In this document: positions 16,811-24,837 of the stretch, piece after piece | Numbering within the stretch: the stretch's first letter is position 1 | Layout: the number at the start of each line of letters is the position of its first letter | Made by a program: the position numbers and the translations under genes | From: Myxococcales bacterium | GTDB taxonomy: Bacteria; Myxococcota; Polyangia; Polyangiales; Polyangiaceae | Length of the DNA stretch: 64,000 nt | Reading direction: 5' to 3' | NCBI GenBank assembly: GCA_003151595.1 | Contig: PLXW01000053.1 | Span: forward strand, 13,845-77,844 | The notes under the pieces: generated by a model | The model's input: only the letters and a program-made list of their open reading frames with translations | The model's database searches: none | Told to the model about the DNA's origin: nothing

Positions 16811-18073
16811 TCAATCGTCGCCCAGGCGCGCTTCGAGCCTGCGCAGCGCGTCGGCCGCGACGGGGGCGAGAGAGCCGCTGGCACGATCGGGCTCGAGGGC
16901 GGTGACGATGGCGCGCGCGCCGTCGGCGTCGCCGGCGTCGAGGAGCGCGGAGGCGCGTTCGACGAGGGCGAGCGAGCGCATCGCCGGGGGAGGGGACGTC
17001 GCGAGGTAGCGCGCCCACGCCGACGCGCGATCGGCGGGCGCGTGGAGAGAGCGAGCGTAAAGCCATGCCGCGTCGGCCCCGCGCTTCGGTTCGCGGCCGA
17101 AGGCGAGCGGCTCGAGGAGCGTGCGCGCCTCGTCGGAGGCGCCGCGCGCGAGGAGGAGCTCGGCGAGGCGAAGCTCGGCGCGGGCGCGCGTGTCGGGATC
17201 GCGCGCGTGATCGAGGAGAGTGCGGAGGGTCGCTTCGGCTGACGCGCGGTCCCCTTGGTCGAGCGCGGCCTCGGCGGCGCGGAGGAGCGCGGCCGAGTCG
17301 TCCGGAGCGGTGATCGTGGAGCGCGCAGCGGCGGCGTGCGCGATGGAGTCGACCTCCACGCGCGAGCCCGACCTCACGTCGCGTGCGGCATCCGCGCCGC
17401 GCGCGATGGCGACCTCGCCCGCCGTCACGCGCGCCACGCCCCGGCGCAGAACGAGTAGCGGCGAAGCGGCGTCACCGACGTCGACCTGCGCGGGGCCGAC
17501 GATCTCCACCTCGGGCTCCACGCCGCCGTCGTCGCGCTCGTCGAGATCGATCACCCACAAGACGCGAACGATCGCCCCCTGCTCGACGTCGATGGCGTCG
17601 CCTGCGGCGAGCGCGTCGCCCGCGGTGATGGCGGCTCCGCGGCGCCTGGCGACTCCGCCACGCACGTCGACGACGCGGAACCCGCGCGTCTTCGGAGCGG
17701 CGTGCGGAGCCGTCGTCGCCGGGGCCGCCCCATTGCTCGCGGCGAGCGGTTGCGGCGCGCTCGGCGGACTCGAAGGCGGCGCCTCGTGCCGCAGGAGCAT
17801 CATGCAGGTCGCCGCGACCGCCACGATCGCGAGCACCGCCGACCACGCGAGCCCCCGCTTGCGCCCGCGCCCGACGCTCACCCCGCGCATCAGGCGCCGC
17901 TCGCGCGCCGAACGTGCCGTGCGGTCGTCCCGGCCCTTCGCCGCGGACCACGTCTGCTTCGCGAGGCTCCGGAGAGCGACCGCGCGCGCGCACGCCTCGC
18001 ACGTCGTCGCGTGCTCGGCGAGCGCGGACGATCCGAGCGCGTGATCGTCGGCAAAGCTGCATCGCGAGGTCAT
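16811..18073 (-). CDS. anti-sigma factor with FecR-like and TPR-like parts
   Basis: 420 residues. The N-terminus carries HATTCEAC, the HxxxCxxC signature of zinc-type anti-sigma domains, at about residues 21-28. One transmembrane helix (about residues 72-92) follows. The periplasmic part has a FecR-like beta domain (VDVRGGVARRRG...GDAIDVEQGAIVRV) and helical hairpins that look like tetratricopeptide repeats. It should hold the ECF sigma factor encoded directly upstream. The start overlaps the sigma stop by 4 nt (ATGA at 18070-18073), so the two are made together. The inducing signal is unknown. Confidence 0.82.
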   Translation of the reverse strand: MTSRCSFADDHALGSSALAEHATTCEACARAVALRSLAKQTWSAAKGRDDRTARSARERRLMRGVSVGRGRKRGLAWSAVLAIVAVAATCMMLLRHEAPPSSPPSAPQPLAASNGAAPATTAPHAAPKTRGFRVVDVRGGVARRRGAAITAGDALAAGDAIDVEQGAIVRVLWVIDLDERDDGGVEPEVEIVGPAQVDVGDAASPLLVLRRGVARVTAGEVAIARGADAARDVRSGSRVEVDSIAHAAAARSTITAPDDSAALLRAAEAALDQGDRASAEATLRTLLDHARDPDTRARAELRLAELLLARGASDEARTLLEPLAFGREPKRGADAAWLYARSLHAPADRASAWARYLATSPPPAMRSLALVERASALLDAGDADGARAIVTALEPDRASGSLAPVAADALRRLEARLGDD

Positions 18074-18648
18074 GAGCGCGGCCCTCCGCGATCGGCGAAC
18101 AGCGCGTCGCTCGCCAGCAGCTCGGTCAGCTCGCGGCGTGCCTGGCGCAACCGCGATCGCACCGTCGCCTCCGGGCACTCCATGATCTCCGCGATGCGCG
18201 ACGCCGGGAGCTCCTCGAGGTCGGCGAGGATCACGGCGAACCGCTTCGCCGGCGCGAGCCGCTCCAGGCACGCATGAAGGTGCTGCGTGCGCTCACGTTC
18301 GAGCGCGACCTCGCGCGGGCCTCCACGCGAGTCGACCGGATCGGGCGCATCGCCGAGATCGAAGCGGAGCAGCCAGCGCCGCCACCAGCGCCGATGGTTC
18401 AGCACGACGTTCATGCAGATGCGGTACGTGAACGTCGAAAGCTCGCCGTCGCCGCGAAAGCCGTCGAGCGCGCGCAGCACCTGTTCGAGCGCGGACTGCG
18501 TGAGGTCTTCGAGGTCGCGCGAGGGGCCGGCGAGGCTGCGCATCTGGCGATGCACGGTGGCGACGAGGTCGTCCCAGCGAGCTTCGTCGGCCTCGTTCGC
18601 GCGGCCCACCGGCAGGGCTCCGCTGCGATCTTTCACTGCGATCGCCAT
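18070..18648 (-). CDS. ECF-type RNA polymerase sigma factor
   Basis: 192 residues. Region 2 is seen in DLEDLTQSALEQVLRALDGF and STFTYRICMNVVLNHRRWWRR. Region 4 is seen in LAPAKRFAVILADLEELPASRIAEIM and VRSRLRQARRELTELL. It directs RNA polymerase to a private promoter set and is presumably restrained by the overlapping membrane anti-sigma factor. The ATG at 18648 lies inside the last codons of the upstream gene (16-bp overlap), so the group is one operon. Confidence 0.9.
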   Translation of the reverse strand: MAIAVKDRSGALPVGRANEADEARWDDLVATVHRQMRSLAGPSRDLEDLTQSALEQVLRALDGFRGDGELSTFTYRICMNVVLNHRRWWRRWLLRFDLGDAPDPVDSRGGPREVALERERTQHLHACLERLAPAKRFAVILADLEELPASRIAEIMECPEATVRSRLRQARRELTELLASDALFADRGGPRS

Positions 18649-19619
18649 GCGAGCCCCACGTCGATCGAGGCCGCGACCCACGGGATCGTCGCCACGTCGT
18701 TTCCTGCGCTGGTCACGTGAACGGGCGCGGTGTTCGCGAGCACCGACAGCGCGGCGAACGGACGAAGCGCGTGTCGCCCGTCCCACTGCACGATCGCCGC
18801 GCCACGCGCGTACGCGTGAAGGAACTGCGCCGAGGCTGGTGCGAGCAGCTCGGGCGCGGTCACGTCGCCGAGCATCGCGCCCCCTTCGAGCGCGACACCG
18901 AAGCGCGACGGTCCCCACGGCGCGCCGTAGGCGACGCTCGCGCCCGCGCGAAGCTCCGAGTAACCGTAGCCCGACGGAGCGGAGAGCGCGTGCTCGCCGC
19001 CGAGATCGAAGGCGATCGCGAGCTCGCGCCACACGATGAAGGCCGCGCCGGCGTTGCCGCCGATGGCGGGACCGAAGGCGCCGCTGGTCGTCGTCGCGCG
19101 TCCGGCGGCGAAGAGGGACCAGGGGGCTGGCATCCTCGCGTTCGCGTTCGCGTCTGCGTTCGCGTTCGCGTCTGCGTTCGCGTCTGCGTTCGCGTTCGCG
19201 TCTGCGTTCGCGTTCGCGTTCGCGTTCGGGGTCGGGGTCGCGGTCGTCGCTTCGGCCGGTACGTCGAGCTCCGTCCGCGCGATCAAGATCGCAGCCCGAT
19301 GCACCCCTTCGTCATCGCCCTCCACCGCGAGCGTCCATCGCAGAACGCCCGCGCCGTCATACACGTCGAGCGTCCACGGCGCGTTCGTCCCACAGCGCAG
19401 CGTCGCGCGCCGATCGGTCTCCGCGCCCTTCGCGATCACGCACGCGTGCCCGAGCGCGTCGCACGCCAGCGCAGTCGCGCGCGCCAAGCGACCTTCGTCG
19501 CACCCCTCGGGCTGCGCGGCGACGCTCCATCGGATCGCGGCCTCGGCATCGGCGAACGCTGGGCGCACGACCCCCTTCGACGCGACGAGACACGCGATCA
19601 CGACGAGCGACGCGCGCAA
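18633..19619 (-). CDS. exported protein with Asn-Ala/Asp-Ala repeat linker, probably outer-membrane beta-barrel
   Basis: 328 residues from a TTG start at 19619. The start is inferred: the frame is open further upstream, but this start follows the preceding stop and gives a good signal peptide (ending near PAFADAEA). The N-terminal globular domain has four Cys. A low-complexity linker of NA and DA pairs (about residues 131-161) follows. The C-terminal part is rich in alternating strands (GASVAYGAPWGPSRFGVALE) typical of outer-membrane proteins. It is second in the operon that ends in ECF sigma and anti-sigma factor, so it may be part of the sensed envelope system. Confidence 0.65.
   Translation of the reverse strand: MRASLVVIACLVASKGVVRPAFADAEAAIRWSVAAQPEGCDEGRLARATALACDALGHACVIAKGAETDRRATLRCGTNAPWTLDVYDGAGVLRWTLAVEGDDEGVHRAAILIARTELDVPAEATTATPTPNANANANADANANADANADANANADANANARMPAPWSLFAAGRATTTSGAFGPAIGGNAGAAFIVWRELAIAFDLGGEHALSAPSGYGYSELRAGASVAYGAPWGPSRFGVALEGGAMLGDVTAPELLAPASAQFLHAYARGAAIVQWDGRHALRPFAALSVLANTAPVHVTSAGNDVATIPWVAASIDVGLAWRSQ
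19138..19228 (-). repeat. in-frame hexanucleotide microsatellite (GAACGC/GACGCG family)
   Basis: About 15 tandem hexamers within the preceding gene encode the Asn-Ala/Asp-Ala linker. The unit is a multiple of three, so copy changes alter linker length without a frameshift. The related hexamer GACCGC/GAACGY recurs at 30021-30124. Confidence 0.75.
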
Positions 19620-19626
19620 CGCGCTA

Positions 19627-20313
19627 CTACTCCGCCGAGGCGTCGAGCGCGCCGCACGACGACGTGGGCGACGGCGCGTGATCGACGTAGAAGCGCGCGT
19701 TGAACCCGTACGCGATCTCGCCGGGCGTCGACGCGTAGACCGTCGGATAGAGAAGACCGAAGTCGAGCGTCGTATCGACCTGATCGCCGCTCGGCACGCC
19801 GTCGGTGAGCGCGAACGTAAGCACGTTCCCCGCGAGCGTCGCCGTCGCCGCGACGCGGTTCGCTTCGCGGTCCTCGGGGAGCTCCATGCACGGGCCTTCG
19901 CTGTAGATGTTGTCGGGCGCGGCATACGCGCGCGCGACGTCCGGCGTGGCGGCAGCGGCTGCGGTCGGAACCCATCCGTCGCCGAACTGAACGACGAAGG
20001 CGTATTTCCTCCCGGCCGGCAGCACGGCGAGGCCGGGCGAGGGGACGGGGCCGTCGCTGAGGAGCGCGTCGTAGTACTTGCCGAGATCGTCCTTAAAGCA
20101 CGCCTTGGTGATCATCACCTGACCGTTGCCGGCGACGGCGGTGACGTTCGAGGCCAGCACGGGGCAGTCGTCGAACGATCCGAGCGGCGTGGATTCCCCC
20201 TGCGTCGTACGCGCGAAGGCGAGCGTGTCGACCTTCCCGCCGCATCCGACGAGGACGAGCGGCAGTGAGAGCGCGAGCGCGGCGAGTGTCGTGAGCGGGA
20301 GCGTGCGGTCCAT
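19627..20313 (-). CDS. putative lipoprotein, first gene of the ECF operon
   Basis: 228 residues with a lipoprotein signal (lipobox LVGC followed by GG). A mainly beta domain follows with several Cys (DDCPVL, KACF, GPCMEL, SSCGAL). I do not recognise the family. An AGGAGG site precedes the ATG at 20313. The next gene starts 8 bp after its stop, and the operon continues to the sigma/anti-sigma pair. A sensory or structural envelope role is inferred from context only. Confidence 0.7.
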   Translation of the reverse strand: MDRTLPLTTLAALALSLPLVLVGCGGKVDTLAFARTTQGESTPLGSFDDCPVLASNVTAVAGNGQVMITKACFKDDLGKYYDALLSDGPVPSPGLAVLPAGRKYAFVVQFGDGWVPTAAAAATPDVARAYAAPDNIYSEGPCMELPEDREANRVAATATLAGNVLTFALTDGVPSGDQVDTTLDFGLLYPTVYASTPGEIAYGFNARFYVDHAPSPTSSCGALDASAE

Positions 20314-20370
20314 CTTCGGGCCTCCTGATCCGTTAGTGTCCGGACGGGGCGCGATCGATCGACTTCGCGC

Positions 20371-20979
20371 TCAGACCCACGAAATACGATACGAGACCGA
20401 CGTATTGCTCGAGCGATTCGGCATCTCGCGCACGTAGAGCGTCTGCGCGAAGAGCCGGCAGATCGCCGCCGAGAACGCGCCAAAGGCCATCCGGAAATAC
20501 CGGTAGCGCGCGGCGGGCTGCTGAATCCACTCGAGGCGCGCTTCCTTGGGGCCGACCCGGAAGCCCGCGAAGCTCGAGCCCACCCACGTCCGCGTGCAGA
20601 GCTTGTTCGCGTAGGAGAGGCAGAACCACGGCGTGACGCCCGACTGCGTCGAGAGCTTCACGACGACGCTCAGTATCGTCTCGTTGATGAAGCGCGCCGA
20701 CTCGGCGCCGATCTCTTCGATCGTCGTTCGATCGAGATCCAGGCGGTCGCACGCTTCGTAGTGCGCGATGCCGAAGTCGATCGGCAACCACGTCGCCGCC
20801 GTGAGCGAAGCGACCGTGTCGCGGAAGCGCGGCTCGAGCGCCTCCATGTACTGCTCGCCGTAGCCTCGGCTTCGCAGGCCGCGCAGCGACGCGACGATGA
20901 CGGTCCCACGCACGCTCGTGACGAGCGGCACCTGCGCTTGCGGCGCGAGGTGCGGAACGACGATCTCCTCGGCTGACAC
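20371..20979 (-). CDS. conserved-looking protein of unknown function
   Basis: 202 residues, no signal peptide. It is a mixed alpha/beta protein with a strong central helix (INETILSVVVKLSTQSG) and a conserved-looking TWVGSSFAGFRVGPKEARLE segment. The overall look recalls the myxobacterial paralogous soluble-protein families (TIGR02265/DUF2378 style), but I cannot confirm membership. Of two adjacent GTG codons (20982, 20979), 20979 is preferred because TACGGT lies 8 nt before it. It follows the PP-loop ATPase gene by 16 bp. Confidence 0.6.
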   Translation of the reverse strand: MSAEEIVVPHLAPQAQVPLVTSVRGTVIVASLRGLRSRGYGEQYMEALEPRFRDTVASLTAATWLPIDFGIAHYEACDRLDLDRTTIEEIGAESARFINETILSVVVKLSTQSGVTPWFCLSYANKLCTRTWVGSSFAGFRVGPKEARLEWIQQPAARYRYFRMAFGAFSAAICRLFAQTLYVREMPNRSSNTSVSYRISWV

Positions 20980-20987
20980 CACCGGGA

Positions 20988-20993
20988 ACCGTA
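20988..20993 (-). promoter_or_regulatory. putative -10 element (TACGGT)
   Basis: TANNNT hexamer with an 8-nt spacer to the GTG at 20979. It lies just before the upstream PP-loop gene ends (stop at 20996), so the unknown gene may have its own promoter as well as read-through. Confidence 0.35.
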
Positions 20994-20995
20994 GC

Positions 20996-21673
20996 TCAGC
21001 CGGAATGGAGGTCGAGCCGCTGGTAGAAATAGGGGGCGTCGCCGGCGTCATAGCGATCGACGCTCGCGCGGCGAATGCGCACGGGGCGCTCGAAGAGTGG
21101 GCCATCGTAGACGAAGGTGTGGAACTCGCCGTTCTCGCCGCAGGCGTCGACGTTCGCCGGGAGATCGGCGAGGAAGCTGCGATCGAATTCGCGTCCGGCG
21201 AAGGCGCGATCGAGCCAGCGCCCATTCACGCACACGACGACGGCGCGAAAGCCGGCGTCGAGAAACTCGTCGACCAAGGCGCGACGAGGCTCGCCCCACA
21301 GCGGGAGGTGCGCCGTCATGTTCGCCGCAGCCGAGACGCGCTCTTCCCATTCGCGGTGCGGTTGGAGATCGATGTCGCCGAAGATCGCCACCTCGTGATC
21401 CGCGGCACGCAGCGCGCGGAGTGACTCGACCAGCACGCGCTCGTAGTCACCCCACGACGCGCGCGCGAGCATGAGCTCACGCCCCAGCGCGCGCGCCTGA
21501 TCGCGGAGCACCTCGGGGGCGATGGCGTGCGAGCGGCTGCGATCGCCCGACTCGTCGAGCATCGTCACCAGCGTCTTCACCGTGAGCCCCGCGCGGACCG
21601 CGCGATGCAGCGCGAGACACGAGTCCTTGCCGCCGCTCCATGAGCAGCATGCGACAGCCGAGCGCGCGTTCAC
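20996..21673 (-). CDS. PP-loop ATP pyrophosphatase, diphthine--ammonia ligase (Dph6) family
   Basis: 225 residues. The P-loop is SWSGGKDSCLALHRA (about residues 11-25). Family blocks LVTMLDESGDRSRSH, GDIDLQPHREWEE and the C-terminal CGENGEFHTFVYDGP follow. Eukaryotic and archaeal relatives amidate diphthine on elongation factor 2. Bacteria lack diphthamide, so the substrate here is unknown, probably an ATP-dependent amidation or thiolation. The GTG at 21673 overlaps the upstream lipoprotein stop by 4 nt (GTGA). Confidence 0.85.
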   Translation of the reverse strand: MNARSAVACCSWSGGKDSCLALHRAVRAGLTVKTLVTMLDESGDRSRSHAIAPEVLRDQARALGRELMLARASWGDYERVLVESLRALRAADHEVAIFGDIDLQPHREWEERVSAAANMTAHLPLWGEPRRALVDEFLDAGFRAVVVCVNGRWLDRAFAGREFDRSFLADLPANVDACGENGEFHTFVYDGPLFERPVRIRRASVDRYDAGDAPYFYQRLDLHSG

Positions 21674-22668
21674 GGATACGTCGTGTTTCCCATCGCGCCG
21701 GCGCCGGTCGCATCGACGACCGCGCTGCTGGCGTTGAAGTGGATGGACCACCCCGGGACGACGGGCGCGGCCGACGTCTCGACGTAGAAGTTGAACGACC
21801 CCGAGCCGGCGGGGAAGCTCGCGAACGCCGCGGCGGGCACGGTGCCCGTGCCGGCGCTCGCGTCGAACTTGCACGTCGCGGTGTAAGCGTTGGCTCCATC
21901 GGTCACGTCGAAATAGATGACGACCGATCCGCTCGAAGCCCCCGACCACGTTCCGATCCAGGGCGCGTTTCGCGGGACGTTCATCGAGCCCGACGACGAC
22001 GGCAACGCGGGGCTCGTGATCGTGATCTTCGACGGCGCCACCACCGTCGTGGAGAACGCCGGGACCGCGCCGTCGGGGCCGCCGTCGGCGCTGAGCGTGA
22101 GCGTCTCGCCGCCGGTCCAGAGGCTCGCGGTCGAGGACTGCGTCGTCGTGTACGTCGCGTCGTTCGCCGGCGTGAGCTTGATCGTCTTCGCGCCTCCGGT
22201 GAGCTGCACCGTCCCCGCGGATTCGTCGGTCTCCACCGGAGCGCTGCCGCTGCCGAGGACCTGCACCACGCACGGGCCGACGGTCGTCGTCGAGACGATC
22301 GATTGATCGGGTGATGTCTGATGCGCGAAGTACGCGCCGACGCTGTAGTCGAGGAGCGCGCCGCCGTCGGCCGCGTGCGTGGAGTCGCTTATGGCGAAGA
22401 CCGCGCCCATGAACGGGTTGGGCGCGCTGTCTCCGCCGGCGTCGCTGGAGTCGTTCGCGGCGTCGTCGCCGGTGGTCTGGTTCGCGTCGTCTCCGGAGCT
22501 CGGCGCGGAGTCGACGGCGCCGCCGTCGTTCGCCGTGTCGTCGCCGCTGGGCGCGGTCGAATCGGGACCGCCGTCAGAAGAGGCTGCGCCCGTCGGAGCG
22601 CCGCTGGTGCTCGAGCACGCGGCGCTGGCCGCGAGAAGGATCGTCGTCGCTGCGAACAAGGCTCTCAT
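21670..22668 (-). CDS. lipoprotein with Asp/Ser/Gly-rich linker
   Basis: 332 residues. The signal peptide ends in SAAC (lipobox). A disordered acidic linker of about 80 residues (repeated SGDD/TGDDAAND) precedes a beta-rich C-terminal domain in which strands alternate with Ser/Thr/Gly loops. It is probably displayed on the outer membrane; the function is unknown. The ATG at 22668 has an AGGAG ribosome site. The gene is translationally coupled to the following PP-loop ATPase, which is an unusual pairing of surface lipoprotein and cytoplasmic enzyme. Confidence 0.75.
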   Translation of the reverse strand: MRALFAATTILLAASAACSSTSGAPTGAASSDGGPDSTAPSGDDTANDGGAVDSAPSSGDDANQTTGDDAANDSSDAGGDSAPNPFMGAVFAISDSTHAADGGALLDYSVGAYFAHQTSPDQSIVSTTTVGPCVVQVLGSGSAPVETDESAGTVQLTGGAKTIKLTPANDATYTTTQSSTASLWTGGETLTLSADGGPDGAVPAFSTTVVAPSKITITSPALPSSSGSMNVPRNAPWIGTWSGASSGSVVIYFDVTDGANAYTATCKFDASAGTGTVPAAAFASFPAGSGSFNFYVETSAAPVVPGWSIHFNASSAVVDATGAGAMGNTTYP

Positions 22669-22817
22669 CGAGGGACTCCTCGCGACGTCGGCGACGTCGC
22701 GACCGCACTCATAGCGCGGCGCGCGCGATGCGCTCGCGATCTCTCGGGTGATGCGCCGGCGATCCTGCCCGTTCAAGCTTCCACCCTGCGTCTGAAGCAC
22801 GTAGTCACGTCCTCGCG

Positions 22818-23171
22818 CGCGTCGTCTACCTCCTCCCTTCCGCCACCGAGATCGTCTGGCTCCTCGGCGCGAAAGACGATCTCGTCGGTCGCTCCCACGA
22901 GTGCGACTTTCCCGAGGACCTCGCGCACCTTCCCATGCTCACGCGCGCCCGCATCGGGCCGCTCCCCACGAGCAAGGGGATCGACGCCGCCGTGCGCGAC
23001 GTGATCCAGGACGCGCTCGCGCTCTACACGATCGACGTCAACGTCCTTGGTGCGGTGAAGCCCGACGTGATCGTCACGCAGGATCTCTGCGACGTTTGCG
23101 CCGTCTCGTTCGACGACGTACGCGCGTGGTGGCCGAGCTTCGCGCAGGCGTGGACGCGATCGCGCGACGAG
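22818..23171 (+). pseudogene. remnant of a cobalamin-binding (BtuF-like) protein gene
   Basis: The frame reads VVYLLPSATEIVWLLGAKDD, then GRSHECDFPEDLAHLPMLTR and VIVTQDLCDVCAVSFDDV. These are hallmarks of the N-terminal half of cytoplasmic BtuF-like cobalamin-binding proteins of about 280-300 residues. Three defects are visible. No ATG, GTG or TTG precedes the homology in frame back to the stop at 22749. After FDDV the match continues only in another frame (VVAELRAGVDAIARR, 23126-23170), which looks like a helix from further downstream in intact proteins. The gene then ends at the 3' end of the opposing glutathione transferase gene. The rest of the gene is missing. Confidence 0.75.
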
Positions 23172-23843
23172 CTACTTCGCGAACATGTACTCGCCGCCGC
23201 GCTCCAGCGCCCGCTTGTACGCAGGCCGCGCGTGGATGCGTTCGAGGAACGCGAACAGCTTGGGCCTCGTCGCGTCGACCCCTGCGCGCATCGAGGCCGC
23301 CTCGATCGGAAAGCTCATCTGAACGTCGGCCGCGGTCATCTCTTCGCCGGCGAACCACATGGCCTTCCCCAGCTCGGCCTCCATGTAATCGAGGTGCGTC
23401 TTCAGTTGCGGCGTGATGAACGAAGCCTTCACCTGCTTCGAGATCCCGCGCGCGATCGGCTTCACGAAGAACGGCATGGGCGCCGCCTCGATGCGATCGA
23501 AGATCAGCTTCATCAGGAGCGGCGGCATCGCCGAGCCTTCGGCGTAGTGCATCCAGTAGGTGTAGCGGAGGCGCTCGGGCGTCCCCGCAGGCGGAATCAG
23601 TCGACCGTTCCCGTAGCAATCGATCAGATACTCGACGATCGCCCCCGACTCCGCGATCGTCTTGCCGTCGTCGGTCACGACCGGTGATTTGCCGAGCGGA
23701 TGCACCTCGCGAAGCTCCGGCGGCGCGAGCATCGTCTTGGCGTCGCGCTGGTACTTCTTGATCTCGTACGGGACACCGAGCTCCTCGAGCAGCCAGAGCA
23801 CGCGCTGCGATCGCGAGTTGTTCAAGTGGTGGACGATGAGCAT
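23172..23843 (-). CDS. glutathione S-transferase family protein
   Basis: 223 residues. The N-terminal thioredoxin-like domain starts LIVHHLNNSRSQRVLWLLEE with Ser near the usual catalytic position. It has the cis-Pro strand LGKSPVVTDDGKTIAESGAI and is followed by the all-helical C-terminal domain with the MTAADVQMSFP motif. It conjugates or reduces electrophiles with glutathione or a related thiol. The ATG at 23843 is only 25 bp from the start of the divergent membrane-protein gene. TATAGG lies 8 nt upstream, and an AGGAAGAGG stretch may also serve as ribosome site. Confidence 0.92.
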   Translation of the reverse strand: MLIVHHLNNSRSQRVLWLLEELGVPYEIKKYQRDAKTMLAPPELREVHPLGKSPVVTDDGKTIAESGAIVEYLIDCYGNGRLIPPAGTPERLRYTYWMHYAEGSAMPPLLMKLIFDRIEAAPMPFFVKPIARGISKQVKASFITPQLKTHLDYMEAELGKAMWFAGEEMTAADVQMSFPIEAASMRAGVDATRPKLFAFLERIHARPAYKRALERGGEYMFAK

Positions 23844-23851
23844 GGCCTCTT

Positions 23852-23861
23852 CCTATACGCT
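23852..23861. promoter_or_regulatory. overlapping divergent -10-like elements
   Basis: TATAGG on the minus strand (23857-23852, 8 nt before the glutathione transferase ATG) shares two bases with TACGCT on the plus strand (23856-23861, 7 nt before the GTG at 23869). Both genes would be read outward from one 10-bp core, so RNA polymerase could open only one of them at a time. Confidence 0.45.
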
Positions 23862-23868
23862 CGGTGCC

Positions 23869-24801
23869 GTGAGCGGCGACGCAAAGCGTACGAACGTCGG
23901 TGTCGTGCAGCTGGGGTTCGGCGGGCAGTACCTCGGGCTCATCGTCACCGGCGTGGTGGGGATTCTTCCGATCCCGACGTGGGGCGTCGCATTCTTGCCG
24001 CTCGTCTCCCTGTTCCCGGCCGCGCCCTCGTACGGTGGCTCGTCGATCCTCGGCGAGGTGGGGGCGATCATCGCCACGCCACTCTTGCTCGTCCTCCCCG
24101 CGTTCCTCGCGTGCCGCACGCTCCGCGCGCGTCAGCCGCAGGGCGCGAGCATCACGTGGGACGAGGACGCGATCGTGGAGTGGGACGGGCCGTGGAAGCG
24201 CGCCCTGATTCCGTGGAGCCGCGCGGTGCTCACGCACATGCCGTGGGTGGTCGAGCTCCGGAGCCGGAGGGTCACGTACCAGGCGATCCAGATCGTCGAC
24301 TCCGAGAGCGGCGCGACGATCACGGCGTGGGACGATCCACCTGACGGAGCGCCCATCATCCGCCGCCGCCTCGTCGGGAGAGTCGAGCCGCTGGCGCTCG
24401 AGATGCAGCGGCGCGGCGTGAAGCCGGCACACACGATCGACTGGTCGCGCGTCGTCGATCCCGATCGCCCACGGCGCACGTGGATCCTGGTGCTCGGCCG
24501 GCTCGGGTACCCGCTGGCGATGGCCGGGACGATCGGCGCACCCGACTCGCGTGCGCCCGGGTACGTGCTTGGAGCGATCGCCGCCGTGCTCCTCGCGATC
24601 CGCGCGTACCCGGTTTTCCACGAGCTTCGCGCCACGCTCGCGCACCTCGCGCCCGCCAAGGACACACCCGAAGACCTCGGGCGAACGGCCGCGCTCCGCT
24701 TGAAGCTGCGCGCCGTGGGCTTCGAGGCGTTCGCGCGCGGAATGTTCGTGGTGCTCACGGTGGCGTCCACGATCGCGGGCGGGGTCGTGCTTCATCGCTG
24801 A
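23869..24801 (+). CDS. membrane protein of unknown function
   Basis: 310 residues with N-terminal hydrophobic segments (LGLIVTGVVGILPIPTWGVAFL and a second at about residues 60-85). A soluble PH-like middle part follows (ITWDEDAIVEWDGPWKRALIPW), then two C-terminal hydrophobic stretches. I do not recognise the family. The GTG at 23869 is preferred to the ATG at 23842 or 23836 because TACGCT lies 7 nt before it and the longer forms would overlap the divergent transferase gene. Confidence 0.68.
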   Translation: MSGDAKRTNVGVVQLGFGGQYLGLIVTGVVGILPIPTWGVAFLPLVSLFPAAPSYGGSSILGEVGAIIATPLLLVLPAFLACRTLRARQPQGASITWDEDAIVEWDGPWKRALIPWSRAVLTHMPWVVELRSRRVTYQAIQIVDSESGATITAWDDPPDGAPIIRRRLVGRVEPLALEMQRRGVKPAHTIDWSRVVDPDRPRRTWILVLGRLGYPLAMAGTIGAPDSRAPGYVLGAIAAVLLAIRAYPVFHELRATLAHLAPAKDTPEDLGRTAALRLKLRAVGFEAFARGMFVVLTVASTIAGGVVLHR

Positions 24802-24837
24802 CAAGCGCGCGGCGTCTTGCGATGCTCGCTCTTCGCG

